This document shows, one piece after another, positions 26,394 through 34,360 of a DNA stretch of 34,360 nucleotides. Each line of letters starts with the position of its first letter. The stretch's first letter is position 1. The position numbers and the translations under genes were made by a program. Origin of the DNA: Piscirickettsiaceae bacterium CG07_land_8_20_14_0_80_44_28 (GTDB taxonomy: Bacteria; Pseudomonadota; Gammaproteobacteria; Thiomicrospirales; Thiomicrospiraceae); NCBI GenBank assembly GCA_002779995.1, contig PEWX01000033.1, positions 1 to 34,360 on the forward strand. Reading direction: 5' to 3'. The notes under the pieces are model-generated. The model worked only from the letters and a program-made list of their open reading frames with translations. It made no database searches and was not told where the DNA came from.

Positions 26394-29300
26394 TGTCTGA
26401 AACCAGCCACCGCCACCACCGTCATTCTTTCGCTACCTTCTTTATAAACCGCCCCGTATTTGCCTGGGTGATTGCATTGCTAGTCATGATTGCCGGTACC
26501 TTGTCGGTCATTAACTTGCCGATTTCGCAATATCCGGCCATCGCACCACCGACCATTACCATTACCGCCACTTATCCGGGCGCCTCGGCAAAAACCATTG
26601 AAGATACCGTCACCCAAATCATTGAAAGCAAAATGAAAGGGTTAGATAACCTCATGTATATGTCCGCCACCAGTGAATCCACCGGGCAGGCCAATATTAC
26701 CCTGACCTTCAAAACCGGAACCGATGCCGACATTGCCCAAATGCAGATTCAAAACAAACTGCAAGCGGCCATGACCTCGCTACCCGAAGCGGTACAACGG
26801 CAAGGGATTCAGGTCGCCAAATCGGTACGGAACTTTTTAATGGTGGTCGGGTTTATCTCGCCGGATAACACCTTCAGTGCGACCGACTTAGGGGACTATA
26901 TTGGCACCCATATTGTTGACCCCATTAGCCGCTTAGATGGCGTTGGTGAAGTCATGCAGTTCAGTGCTGAATATGCGTTAAGAGTCTGGCTTGACCCCTA
27001 TAAATTGGCAAACCACCAATTGATTCCCAGCGATATTGTCAATGCCATTCGCACCCACAATGCCGTTGTGACTGCGGGGCAACTCGGTGATGCGCCTGCG
27101 CCGGTCAACCAACCCATTAACGTGGTGGTGAATTTACAAAGCCGTTTGAAAAATGTCAGTGAATTTGAACAGATCGTTATTAAAACCGCCGAAGACGGCA
27201 CGTCTGTCACGCTCAGTGATGTGGCTCGTGTCGAAATCGGTGCCGAAAGTTATGCCAGAGCCGCGCGATATAAAGGGTCGCCGGCTGCCGGGTTCGCAGT
27301 CAAAACCGCAGCCAATGCCAATGCCCTCGAAACCGCAGAAAAGGTCATGGCAAAGCTAGAAGAATTGGCACCCTTTTTCCCTGAAGGCATGAGCTATGTC
27401 AAAGCCTATGACACCACCCCTTTTATCAAACTCTCGATTGAAGGGGTGGTGCAAACCTTAATCGAAGCGATTATTTTGGTGGTGTTAATTATGTACCTTT
27501 TTTTGGGTAATGTTCGCGCGACCCTGATTCCCACCATTACCGTCCCTGTCGTGCTGTTAGGAACCTTTGGCATTCTGTCCTATTTTGGCTACTCGATTAA
27601 CACCCTCACCATGTTTGCCATGGTCTTGGCCATCGGTCTGTTGGTAGACGATGCCATCGTGGTGGTTGAGAACGTCGAAAGGGTCATGCACCAAGAAAAT
27701 TTGCCCGCCAAAGAAGCCACCCATAAATCTATGAACCAAATTTCCGGCGCTTTAATTGGAATTGGATTGGTGCTCAGTGCGGTGTTTTTACCCATGGCTT
27801 TCTTCCCCGGCTCGGCGGGGGTCATTTACCAGCAATTTGCAGTAACGATTGTTTCCGCAATGGTGTTATCGGTTCTCGCGGCCTTTATTCTCACACCCGC
27901 GCTCTGTGCAACGCTTTTAAAACCCGTGGATAAAACCGCTGAATCCAAAGGCTTCTTCGGCTGGTTCAATCGTCAATTTGACCGAGGCACTCATGCTTAT
28001 GGTCGTGGTGTCAAAGGCATTATCCGTCATCGTTTTGTTTTCTTTGCCGTCTATCTACTCATCGTCGGTTCGGTAGGCTATCTTTATGCCAAAACCCCTG
28101 CCGGCTTTTTACCCAATGAAGACCAAGGCATGCTATTAAGCCAAGTGATGATGCCATCCGGTGCCACTCAAGAAGATACCCTTGAAGTGGTTAAAAAATT
28201 GGAACATCACTATTTAGACACCGAGAAAGACAATATTGAAGCCCTGTTTACCGTTATCGGCTTTAACTTCTCGGGTACGGGTCAAAATACCGCCATCGCC
28301 TTTGTACGCCTCAAAGACTGGTCAGAAAGAACCGACCCCAGTCGCAGTGTCAATGCGATTGCCGGTCGAGCCATGGGCACTTTCAGTCAGATTAAAGAAG
28401 CAATGGTATTCGCCTTTGCCCCGCCGCCGGTTATGGAACTCGGCAACGCCATGGGCTTTAACTTTTACGTGAAGGATACCGGCGGTGTTGGCCGAGAACA
28501 ACTCTATAATGCCCGCAATCAAATGCTAGGCATGGCAAGCCAAAACCCCAATTTAGTCGGGGTTCGACCCAATGGTCAAGAACCCGCCGCGGTGCTATCA
28601 GTGCAGGTCAATAAACAAAAAGCGCAGGCATTGGGATTGTCGATTGCCGACATTAACCAATCCCTCTCCATTGCTTGGGGACGTGCTTATGTGGATGACT
28701 TTATAAAGCAAGGCAAAGTTAAACGCATTTATGTACAGTCTGAGGCAAAATACCGCTCCACCCCGGACAACTTTAACGACTGGTATGTGCGCAATAAAAC
28801 CGGTGATATGATTCCGGTATCAGCATTTGTGGAGATGACCTGGGTGAAAGAATCCCCAAAGTTAGAACGCTATAATGGTCAAGCCGCGCTACAAATACTG
28901 GGCATGTCGCCACCGCATATTAGTTCAGGGGAAGCCATGGACACAGTCGAAGCTCTCAGCCAACAATTGCCAAAAGGCGTTAGTATTGAATGGACAGGCT
29001 TGTCTTATGAAGAAAAAGCGGCGGGGGAAAAATCGACCTTGTTGTATATTTTGTCGATATTGGTGGTTTTCTTATGTTTAGCTGCACTCTATGAAAGTTG
29101 GACACTACCGATTTCAGTTATCCTGATTGTGCCTTTAGGCGTGCTGGGAACGCTTTTAGCCGCCCACTTTTTTGCCAAGCCCAGTGATATTTACTTCCAA
29201 GTGGGGCTGTTAACCATCGTCGGCTTAGCCACCAAAAATGCCATTCTGATTGTCGAATTCTCCAAAGACTTGGTTGAGGAAGGCATGGACGTGATTGAAG

Positions 29301-29536
29301 CCACTATTCAAGCCGCCAAGATGCGCCTCAGACCGATTTTAATGACCTCTCTGGCATTTGGATTTGGGGTACTGCCTTTGGCGCTTAGTTCGGGAGCCGG
29401 CTCGGGAGCACATAATGCAATTGGCACGGCAGTGTTAGGCGGCATGATTAGTGCAACTGCACTGGGGATTTTCTTAGTACCGCTATTCTTTGTATTAATG
29501 TACCAATGGTTTCAAGCGAAAACCGTGACAAACTAA
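26393..29536 (+). CDS. RND multidrug efflux transporter, HAE1 family (AcrB-like)
   Basis: A proton-driven inner-membrane pump of 1047 residues with twelve membrane segments and two large periplasmic loops. It has the AcrB-type N-terminus FFINRPVFAWVIALLVMIAG then PISQYPAIAPPTI. The proton-relay aspartates are Asp419-Asp420 in GLLVDDAIVVVENV, and the matching lysine lies in GLATKNAILIVEFSKD. The His-rich cytoplasmic start (SETSHRHHRHSF) makes numbering about 12 higher than in AcrB. No outer-membrane factor gene follows; the operon ends at a 34-base palindromic terminator, so a TolC-like partner must come from elsewhere. Confidence 0.95.
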   Translation: MSETSHRHHRHSFATFFINRPVFAWVIALLVMIAGTLSVINLPISQYPAIAPPTITITATYPGASAKTIEDTVTQIIESKMKGLDNLMYMSATSESTGQANITLTFKTGTDADIAQMQIQNKLQAAMTSLPEAVQRQGIQVAKSVRNFLMVVGFISPDNTFSATDLGDYIGTHIVDPISRLDGVGEVMQFSAEYALRVWLDPYKLANHQLIPSDIVNAIRTHNAVVTAGQLGDAPAPVNQPINVVVNLQSRLKNVSEFEQIVIKTAEDGTSVTLSDVARVEIGAESYARAARYKGSPAAGFAVKTAANANALETAEKVMAKLEELAPFFPEGMSYVKAYDTTPFIKLSIEGVVQTLIEAIILVVLIMYLFLGNVRATLIPTITVPVVLLGTFGILSYFGYSINTLTMFAMVLAIGLLVDDAIVVVENVERVMHQENLPAKEATHKSMNQISGALIGIGLVLSAVFLPMAFFPGSAGVIYQQFAVTIVSAMVLSVLAAFILTPALCATLLKPVDKTAESKGFFGWFNRQFDRGTHAYGRGVKGIIRHRFVFFAVYLLIVGSVGYLYAKTPAGFLPNEDQGMLLSQVMMPSGATQEDTLEVVKKLEHHYLDTEKDNIEALFTVIGFNFSGTGQNTAIAFVRLKDWSERTDPSRSVNAIAGRAMGTFSQIKEAMVFAFAPPPVMELGNAMGFNFYVKDTGGVGREQLYNARNQMLGMASQNPNLVGVRPNGQEPAAVLSVQVNKQKAQALGLSIADINQSLSIAWGRAYVDDFIKQGKVKRIYVQSEAKYRSTPDNFNDWYVRNKTGDMIPVSAFVEMTWVKESPKLERYNGQAALQILGMSPPHISSGEAMDTVEALSQQLPKGVSIEWTGLSYEEKAAGEKSTLLYILSILVVFLCLAALYESWTLPISVILIVPLGVLGTLLAAHFFAKPSDIYFQVGLLTIVGLATKNAILIVEFSKDLVEEGMDVIEATIQAAKMRLRPILMTSLAFGFGVLPLALSSGAGSGAHNAIGTAVLGGMISATALGIFLVPLFFVLMYQWFQAKTVTN

Positions 29537-29560
29537 GGGATGGGCAACTTTGAAATGAGT

Positions 29561-29594
29561 CCTTAAAAATGGCCAGGCCTGGCCATTTTTAAGG
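29561..29594. terminator. 34-base perfect palindrome, bidirectional terminator
   Basis: The arm CCTTAAAAATGGCCAGG is followed directly by its exact complement, with CCAGGCCTGG at the centre (29573-29582). It sits between the convergent RND pump and ppnP genes, with AAAAA and TTTTT tracts inside the outer arms, so it can end transcripts from both sides. Confidence 0.9.
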
Positions 29595-29615
29595 GTTGTA
29601 AGCGCTTTGATTGCG

Positions 29616-29927
29616 TTAAAAGTAACAACAGCAATAATCTGCCACGGTTTTCACTTTAATATCAAACGACGAATTGGCGGGCGCTTCAAAAGACTCTCCG
29701 GCTAATACTGTGCGCCATTCATTTTCACCGGGCAATAACACCGCAACTTCACCTGCCAACATTTCCATCAACTCTGCCGCTTCGGTGCCAAAGGTATAAT
29801 CACCCGGCAATAAAATGCCCAGCGTTTTTTTTGAGCCATCGGCAAACAAAACCGTACGGCTCGTCACCTTACCGTCGTAATAGATATTGGCGGCTTTAAC
29901 AACCGTGACATTTTCAAATTGAGACAT
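29616..29927 (-). CDS. ppnP: Pyrimidine/purine nucleoside phosphorylase PpnP
   Basis: A small cupin-fold enzyme of 103 residues that splits nucleosides with phosphate into base and ribose-1-phosphate. Family marks are [49 protein letters not shown] and [16 protein letters not shown]. The C-terminus ends DYCCCYF, with three consecutive cysteines where E. coli has LCRYL. A ribosome binding site AAGGAA is upstream. It follows gloA by 43 bases and is last in its transcription unit. Confidence 0.92.
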   Translation of the reverse strand: MSQFENVTVVKAANIYYDGKVTSRTVLFADGSKKTLGILLPGDYTFGTEAAELMEMLAGEVAVLLPGENEWRTVLAGESFEAPANSSFDIKVKTVADYCCCYF

Positions 29928-29970
29928 TATTTGTTCCTTATTAACTGTCTAGTATTTTTTAACTGAATGG

Positions 29971-30354
29971 CTATTTCGCGCCAATCAATTCGATTTGATA
30001 ACCATCCGGGTCTGCAACAAACGCAATAATGGTGGTTCCGGCATTCATCGGCCCGGCAGGTCGAAGAATTTTTCCGCCTGCGGCTTGAATCGCATCTGCG
30101 GCTTGATACACATCATCCACTTCAATGGCAATATGGCCATAGCCATTCCCCAAATCGTATTCTGACTGTCCCCAATTATAGGTTAACTCTAAAACGGTCG
30201 TATCCGCTTCATCGCCATACCCTAAAAATGCAAGGGTAAACTCTCCCTCAGGATAATCCTTTCGTCTTAAAAGCGTCATCCCTAACACTTCTGTATAGAA
30301 CTGTATCGACTTTTCTAAATCTCCGACTCTTAACATCGTATGTAATAAACGCAT
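29971..30354 (-). CDS. gloA: Lactoylglutathione lyase (glyoxalase I)
   Basis: Converts the hemithioacetal of methylglyoxal and glutathione to S-lactoylglutathione. The 127 residues align closely with E. coli GloA, including the metal ligands His5 (RLLHTML), Glu56 (VLELTYNWG), His74 ([10 protein letters not shown]) and Glu122 (QIELIGAK). The start at 30354 has a strong AAAGGAGG upstream; the open frame from 30399 adds 15 residues that lie in a terminator hairpin. Only a few bases separate that terminator from the ribosome binding site, so the gene's promoter is unclear. Confidence 0.95.
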   Translation of the reverse strand: MRLLHTMLRVGDLEKSIQFYTEVLGMTLLRRKDYPEGEFTLAFLGYGDEADTTVLELTYNWGQSEYDLGNGYGHIAIEVDDVYQAADAIQAAGGKILRPAGPMNAGTTIIAFVADPDGYQIELIGAK

Positions 30355-30366
30355 ATAACCTCCTTT

Positions 30367-30406
30367 AGAAAAAAAGGCCTTGCAGGTTACCCCTGACAAA
30401 GCCTTT
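30367..30406 (-). terminator. Intrinsic terminator between metY and gloA
   Basis: On the minus strand AAAGGC-TTTG-(T)-CAGG pairs with CCTG-CAAG-GCCTTT around a GGTAA loop, followed by seven T residues. It lies 26 bases after the metY stop and immediately before the gloA ribosome binding site. Confidence 0.85.
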
Positions 30407-30432
30407 CTAATTAACCATTTACTAAAGCGCGA

Positions 30433-31713
30433 TTATACCTCAGTCACCGCCGCTAATGCTTGCTCGATATCCGCCAAAATATCATCAAAATGCTCAATGC
30501 CCACCGAAATCCGCACCAAATCTTCAGAGACTCCTGCGGCTTCAAGCTCTTCCGCATTCAGCTGACGGTGAGTGGTGGTGGCCGGATGGCACGCTAAAGA
30601 TTTGGCATCGCCAATATTCACCAATCGTAAAATCATTTGCAAGGCATCAATAAATTGCGCCCCTGCGTCACGACCGCCTTTAATCCCAAAGCTTAAAATC
30701 CCCGAAGCCTTGCCGTGGGTGACGGTTTGACATAATTCATGGTAACGGTTAGAGGGTAATCCTGCATAATTCACCCAAGAGACTTTTGGATGGGCTTTTA
30801 AATATTCCGCCACTTTCAAAGCATTTTCACAATGGCGTTCCATCCGTAAGCCCAGCGTTTCCAACCCTTGCATTAGCAAGAAGGCACTGTGCGCAGATAA
30901 CGCCGCGCCGGTATTACGCAAAGGCACCACACGACAACGGGCAATAAAAGCCGCCGCGCCTACATCTCGCGTATAAGACACACCATGATAAGAAGGATCC
31001 GGGTCATTCAAAACCGCAAAACGTTCGGGCTGAGCTGCCCAATCAAATTTTCCGGAATCAATCACCACGCCACCAATCGTGGTGCCATGACCGCCAATAT
31101 ATTTGGTTAACGAATGCACCACAATATCGGCACCCAACTCAAAGGGACGACATAAATAAGGCGTGGCAACGGTATTGTCCACGATCACCGGAATGCCATG
31201 TTTATGCGCAATTTCCGCCAAACGCGGAATATCCACCACATTCCCTGCCGGATTGCCGATAGATTCACAATAAATCGCACGCGTTCGGCCATCTATTGCC
31301 GCTTCAAACCCCGCAAAATCATCCGCCTTTTTCATCCGCACTTCAATGCCTTGATTAGGGAAAGTATGGGCAAATAAATTGTAAGTTCCGCCATACAATT
31401 GACTGGTACTAATAATATTGTCACCGGCCTGAGTAATGGTCTGAATCGCATAGGTAATGGCCGCCATTCCCGAGGCCACCGCCAAAGCGCCAATTCCGCC
31501 CTCCATAGCCGCCATCCGTTGTTCCAACACATCACAAGTGGGATTCATAATGCGGCTATAAATATTACCCGGCACTTTTAAATCAAATAAATCAGCACCA
31601 TGCTGAGTATTGTCGAAGGTATAAGACGTGGTTTGATAAATCGGCGTGGTCGCCGCTTTGGTGGTGGCTTCTGATTCATAGCCATGATGTAATGCAAGCG
31701 ATTCTAATTTCAT
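30433..31713 (-). CDS. metY: O-acetylhomoserine sulfhydrylase (aminocarboxypropyltransferase)
   Basis: A PLP enzyme that makes homocysteine from O-acetylhomoserine and sulfide, for methionine synthesis by direct sulfhydrylation. At 426 residues it shows the Cys/Met-metabolism fold with ATTPIYQTTSYTFD, YSRIMNPTCDVLEQR, the phosphate-binding ISTSQLYGGTYNLF, and the PLP lysine at Lys204 in VHSLTKYIGGHGTTIGG. The length and the IGGHGTTIGG block favour MetY over MetB/MetC. It has its own promoter about 70 bases upstream. Direct sulfide use would suit a sulfur-oxidising host. Confidence 0.93.
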   Translation of the reverse strand: MKLESLALHHGYESEATTKAATTPIYQTTSYTFDNTQHGADLFDLKVPGNIYSRIMNPTCDVLEQRMAAMEGGIGALAVASGMAAITYAIQTITQAGDNIISTSQLYGGTYNLFAHTFPNQGIEVRMKKADDFAGFEAAIDGRTRAIYCESIGNPAGNVVDIPRLAEIAHKHGIPVIVDNTVATPYLCRPFELGADIVVHSLTKYIGGHGTTIGGVVIDSGKFDWAAQPERFAVLNDPDPSYHGVSYTRDVGAAAFIARCRVVPLRNTGAALSAHSAFLLMQGLETLGLRMERHCENALKVAEYLKAHPKVSWVNYAGLPSNRYHELCQTVTHGKASGILSFGIKGGRDAGAQFIDALQMILRLVNIGDAKSLACHPATTTHRQLNAEELEAAGVSEDLVRISVGIEHFDDILADIEQALAAVTEV

Positions 31714-31783
31714 ATCAACCTCTGATTATGATGGATTTTGATTATTAGGAATGAAGCCATCTGATTCATTAAGAATGGATTTT

Positions 31784-31812
31784 AGTCTAGAATTGCCACC
31801 CAAATAAGTCAA
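31784..31812 (-). promoter_or_regulatory. metY promoter
   Basis: On the minus strand TTGACT (31807-31812) and TAGACT (31784-31789) are separated by exactly 17 bases. Transcription would start near 31777, leaving a leader of about 64 bases. No SAM riboswitch fold is apparent in that leader. Confidence 0.65.
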
Positions 31813-31844
31813 ACATAAAAAAAGCATGTTGATATCTCATATTG

Positions 31845-33023
31845 TTATAGCGTTGAAGCAGTGAATGATTTAGGCGCTTTACCAACCCATTTCAGTGCAA
31901 TCCAAATAGACAAAACAATGGCCAAGGCACTGATACCGAATCCCCAAATAGCACCGCCAAAATGCCAACTATACCCCGCAACCAGCATTCCGATTGCGCC
32001 CCCTAAACCATGGCTGGCTGACGCATAAATCGCCTGCCCTTTATGCTGATTGCGTCCGGTGAAATAGGCATCCACCAAATAAATGGCTGCGGCATGAAAT
32101 AAGCCATAACTGGCGGCATGTAGTAATTGCGCAAACAACAACAATGGCAAAGAATCCGCCACCAAAGGAATCATTACCCAGCGCAATAGCGTTAACACCA
32201 AACTGATCAATAATAACATCACCACCGAATAGCGTTCAAATAACGGGCGCATCCAAAAGAACACCCCAATTTCCGCAACAACCCCCAGCGTCCATAAAAT
32301 GGCAATCCATTGATGACTATAACCATGGTCGGTGAGAAAGATACTGTAAAAGCTGTAATAGGTGCCATGAGAAAATTGCACCAACACACTGACCCCTAAC
32401 AAACTGGCCACATGCGGTTGTTTTAAAATGGCTAAAAACCCATTATCATCCGCTTCATGTATCGGCATATTGGCCTCTCGCACCCCAAACGTAATCAACC
32501 AGATAATCGCAGCCAAAACCAACAACACCCAAGGGAAAGTCGTCATCGCAAACTGATCTAACTGCCAACCGACTCCAATGACTGCGGCGATAAATCCCAA
32601 AGAGCCCCAAAGCCTGACGAGCCCGTAGCGACTTTTGAACTCGGCCAAACTGACAAAAGTATAGGATTCAAATAACGGTAAAGCGGCATGAAAGAAAAAA
32701 CTCATCCCCAAGACGGTGAGCAATAGCCCCCAAAATTGATCAAAGAATAACCAGCCAAGCGAGAAAAGCACCGTTAAAAAGGCACACCACCTCAGCCAGC
32801 GTATCGGTTGCCCTGTGTGATCAGAAAGCCAACCCAACAGATTCGGCGCCACCACTTTGGTGCCAACAAACACCGCCATCAATTGACCAATTTCAATCGC
32901 ACTCAAGCCTAATGACTGATAATAGAGCCCGATATAAGGAATAAAGGCCCCAAACAACATAAAGTAAACAAAGTAAAAACTCGACAGTTTGGGGTAAACA
33001 CGTTGATAGTGCTTTTCTGGCAT
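31845..33023 (-). CDS. MFS transporter, phenylpropionate-permease-like group
   Basis: A 392-residue inner-membrane protein with about twelve hydrophobic segments and an N-terminal FYFVYFMLFGAFIPYIGLYYQSLGLSAIEIGQLMA, typical of the MFS_1-like group that contains E. coli HcaT. The loop after the second segment, GWLSDHTGQPIRWLRW, is the MFS A-motif region. Substrate cannot be inferred, and the HcaT name should not be taken as evidence for phenylpropionate. It lies 39 bases after aroC on the same strand and is probably transcribed with it. Confidence 0.85.
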   Translation of the reverse strand: MPEKHYQRVYPKLSSFYFVYFMLFGAFIPYIGLYYQSLGLSAIEIGQLMAVFVGTKVVAPNLLGWLSDHTGQPIRWLRWCAFLTVLFSLGWLFFDQFWGLLLTVLGMSFFFHAALPLFESYTFVSLAEFKSRYGLVRLWGSLGFIAAVIGVGWQLDQFAMTTFPWVLLVLAAIIWLITFGVREANMPIHEADDNGFLAILKQPHVASLLGVSVLVQFSHGTYYSFYSIFLTDHGYSHQWIAILWTLGVVAEIGVFFWMRPLFERYSVVMLLLISLVLTLLRWVMIPLVADSLPLLLFAQLLHAASYGLFHAAAIYLVDAYFTGRNQHKGQAIYASASHGLGGAIGMLVAGYSWHFGGAIWGFGISALAIVLSIWIALKWVGKAPKSFTASTL

Positions 33024-33062
33024 AAAGTGGCCTTTTAAAGCGATTTAGGGTGTAACGTGAAA

Positions 33063-34163
33063 CTAAGGTGTCGGATGCGCCAAATCCATAATCGGCGCAA
33101 CCACATCGCCATTCTGAGCGCGATTGCGCATAAAGTGATCTAAGATAACAATGGCCATTTGCGCTTCCGCAATCGGGGTGGCGCGAATGCCCACACAAGG
33201 ATCATGTCGCCCTTTAGTCACCATTTCAACTGCTTCCCCGGCGGTGTTAATACTGCGACCCGGCGTCATAATACTGGAAGTCGGTTTTAAAGCGATATGT
33301 GCCAGAATATCCTGCCCAGAAGAAATCCCACCTAAAATGCCACCCGCATGATTGGAAACAAACCCTTCCGGCGTCATTTCATCACGATGATCCGTTCCCA
33401 ACTGGCCTGCCACCGCAAACCCATCGCCAATTTCCACGCCCTTAACGGCATTGATGCTCATTAATGCATGCGCCAAATCCGCATCCAAACGATCAAAAAT
33501 CGGCTCGCCTAACCCCACGGGGACATTTTTCGCCACAAGGGTAATTTTGGCACCGACTGAATTTTTTTGTTTTAACAAATCATCCATAAACCGGCGAATT
33601 TCTTCACGCTTTTCCGGGTCAGGGCAAAAATATTCATTGTCATTATCAAACGGCCAGCTCACATCTTCGACCTGAATCGGCCCCAATTGCGACAAATAGC
33701 CTTTAATTTCCACACCCAACCGCTCTTTTAAATACTTCTTAGCAATCGCCCCCGCCGCAACCCGCATCGCAGTTTCCCGCGCCGAAGCACGCCCTCCACC
33801 ACGATAATCGCGGAAACCATATTTTTGAGTATAAGTATAATCGGCATGCGCAGGTCGAAAAGTGTCCGCCACTTTAGAATAGTCTTTAGAACGCTGATCG
33901 GTGTTATGAATCAATAAGCCAATCGGCGTGCCGGTGGTTTTGCCTTCAAAAACCCCAGATAAAATCTGCACCTCATCGCCTTCACGGCGCGCCGTCGCAT
34001 GCTTGGAAGTCCCCGGTTTACGGCGATCTAATTCCTGCTGAATATCCGCTTCGCATAAATCCATGCCCGGCGGACACCCGTCCACAATTGCGCCCAGCGC
34101 AATGCCGTGACTTTCCCCAAATGTAGTGACTCGAAAATTTTGTCCTAAGGTATTCCCTGACAT
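33063..34163 (-). CDS. aroC: Chorismate synthase
   Basis: Last step of the shikimate pathway: 5-enolpyruvylshikimate-3-phosphate to chorismate, with reduced FMN. At 366 residues it shows the three family signatures: [19 protein letters not shown], the [22 protein letters not shown] block, and a C-terminal [19 protein letters not shown]. The start at 34163 ([20 protein letters not shown]) is preceded by GAAGG and matches the family; an upstream in-frame ATG at 34214 would add 17 residues that overlap the promoter. Confidence 0.97.
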   Translation of the reverse strand: MSGNTLGQNFRVTTFGESHGIALGAIVDGCPPGMDLCEADIQQELDRRKPGTSKHATARREGDEVQILSGVFEGKTTGTPIGLLIHNTDQRSKDYSKVADTFRPAHADYTYTQKYGFRDYRGGGRASARETAMRVAAGAIAKKYLKERLGVEIKGYLSQLGPIQVEDVSWPFDNDNEYFCPDPEKREEIRRFMDDLLKQKNSVGAKITLVAKNVPVGLGEPIFDRLDADLAHALMSINAVKGVEIGDGFAVAGQLGTDHRDEMTPEGFVSNHAGGILGGISSGQDILAHIALKPTSSIMTPGRSINTAGEAVEMVTKGRHDPCVGIRATPIAEAQMAIVILDHFMRNRAQNGDVVAPIMDLAHPTP

Positions 34164-34196
34164 AACGGCCTTCTCAAACTTGATTGCAAAACAGAT

Positions 34197-34226
34197 ATTA
34201 TACAAAACCCCCAAAGCGAGTGTCGG
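34197..34226 (-). promoter_or_regulatory. aroC promoter
   Basis: On the minus strand CCGACA (34221-34226) and a perfect TATAAT (34197-34202) are separated by 18 bases. This gives a leader of about 27 bases before the start at 34163. Confidence 0.55.
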
Positions 34227-34290
34227 CTATTCAATTAACGATTTCTAATTCATACACACCACCCGCAACCTAAAAAACACCCAAAAACAA

Positions 34291-34360
34291 CCAGGCCTTA
34301 TATGTTGAAAGTGTTCTCCAGAAGTGGAGAATTTACTAGGGACGCTTAGTAAAAGGATAG
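34291..34360. other. Interrupted CCAGGCCTGG word and hairpin at window edge
   Basis: CCAGGCCT at 34291-34298 is followed by TATATG instead of GG. A seven-base-arm hairpin TTCTCCA-GAAG-TGGAGAA (34314-34331) follows. The sequence then runs out of the window without a recognisable gene. Confidence 0.4.

Noticed and set aside
31714-31783. SAM riboswitch in the metY leader
   Set aside because: The leader is only about 64 bases with no sign of the multi-helix core; a short standard leader fits better.
1-34360. CRISPR arrays, tRNA or rRNA genes
   Set aside because: No regularly spaced direct repeats with spacers, no tRNA cloverleaf with CCA-end context and no rRNA core sequence was recognised by eye; a covariance-model search was not possible.

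Overview
The window is a dense stretch of housekeeping chromosome from a gammaproteobacterium. Gene order matches the enterobacterial ndk-rlmN-rodZ-hisS-yfgM-bamB-der and trmJ-cysE-iscR-iscA clusters. Moderate GC (mid-40s by eye), short intergenic gaps and protein similarity suggest a sulfur-oxidising Thiomicrospira/Hydrogenovibrio-like lineage; that assignment is inference. No rRNA, tRNA, CRISPR array, prophage or complete transposase gene was seen, and no gene-free stretch exceeds 300 bases.

Layout. 1-3955 (+): the end of serA, then a large FAD/Fe-S oxidoreductase that probably recycles D-2-hydroxyglutarate made by SerA. 3957-10698 (-): one operon, ndk, rlmN, a short rodZ, hisS, yfgM, bamB, der (nucleotide balance, RNA modification, cell shape, translation, outer-membrane assembly, ribosome assembly); ispG is missing from its usual place. 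10835-13363 (-): trmJ, cysE, iscR, iscA, with an IscR-type site lying on the iscR promoter. 13462-14259 (+): suhB, divergent from trmJ and convergent with 14279-17781 (-): pssA, leuA, holD-like, rimI. 18048-21949 (-): galU, pgi and a UDP-sugar dehydrogenase homologue without its catalytic cysteine. 21950-22456: two copies of a small inverted-repeat element next to a TusA-family gene. 22538-25059 (+): a BepA-like M48 protease and trpS. 25215-29536 (+): an RND efflux adaptor and pump. 29616-34163 (-): aroC, an MFS transporter, metY, gloA and ppnP.

The strongest unexplained signal is a 10-bp palindrome, CCAGGCCTGG, found eight times, with one interrupted and one variant copy. Four copies form the cores of long perfect palindromes between genes that look like terminators. 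Four lie inside genes, read in all three codon phases, so the DNA word itself appears to be kept. It resembles highly iterated palindromes or DNA-uptake words in other bacteria. A second family, about 90 bp with GAGACCTTTGCA ends, occurs three times and looks like a non-autonomous transposable element; one copy supplies the stop codon of the TusA-family gene.
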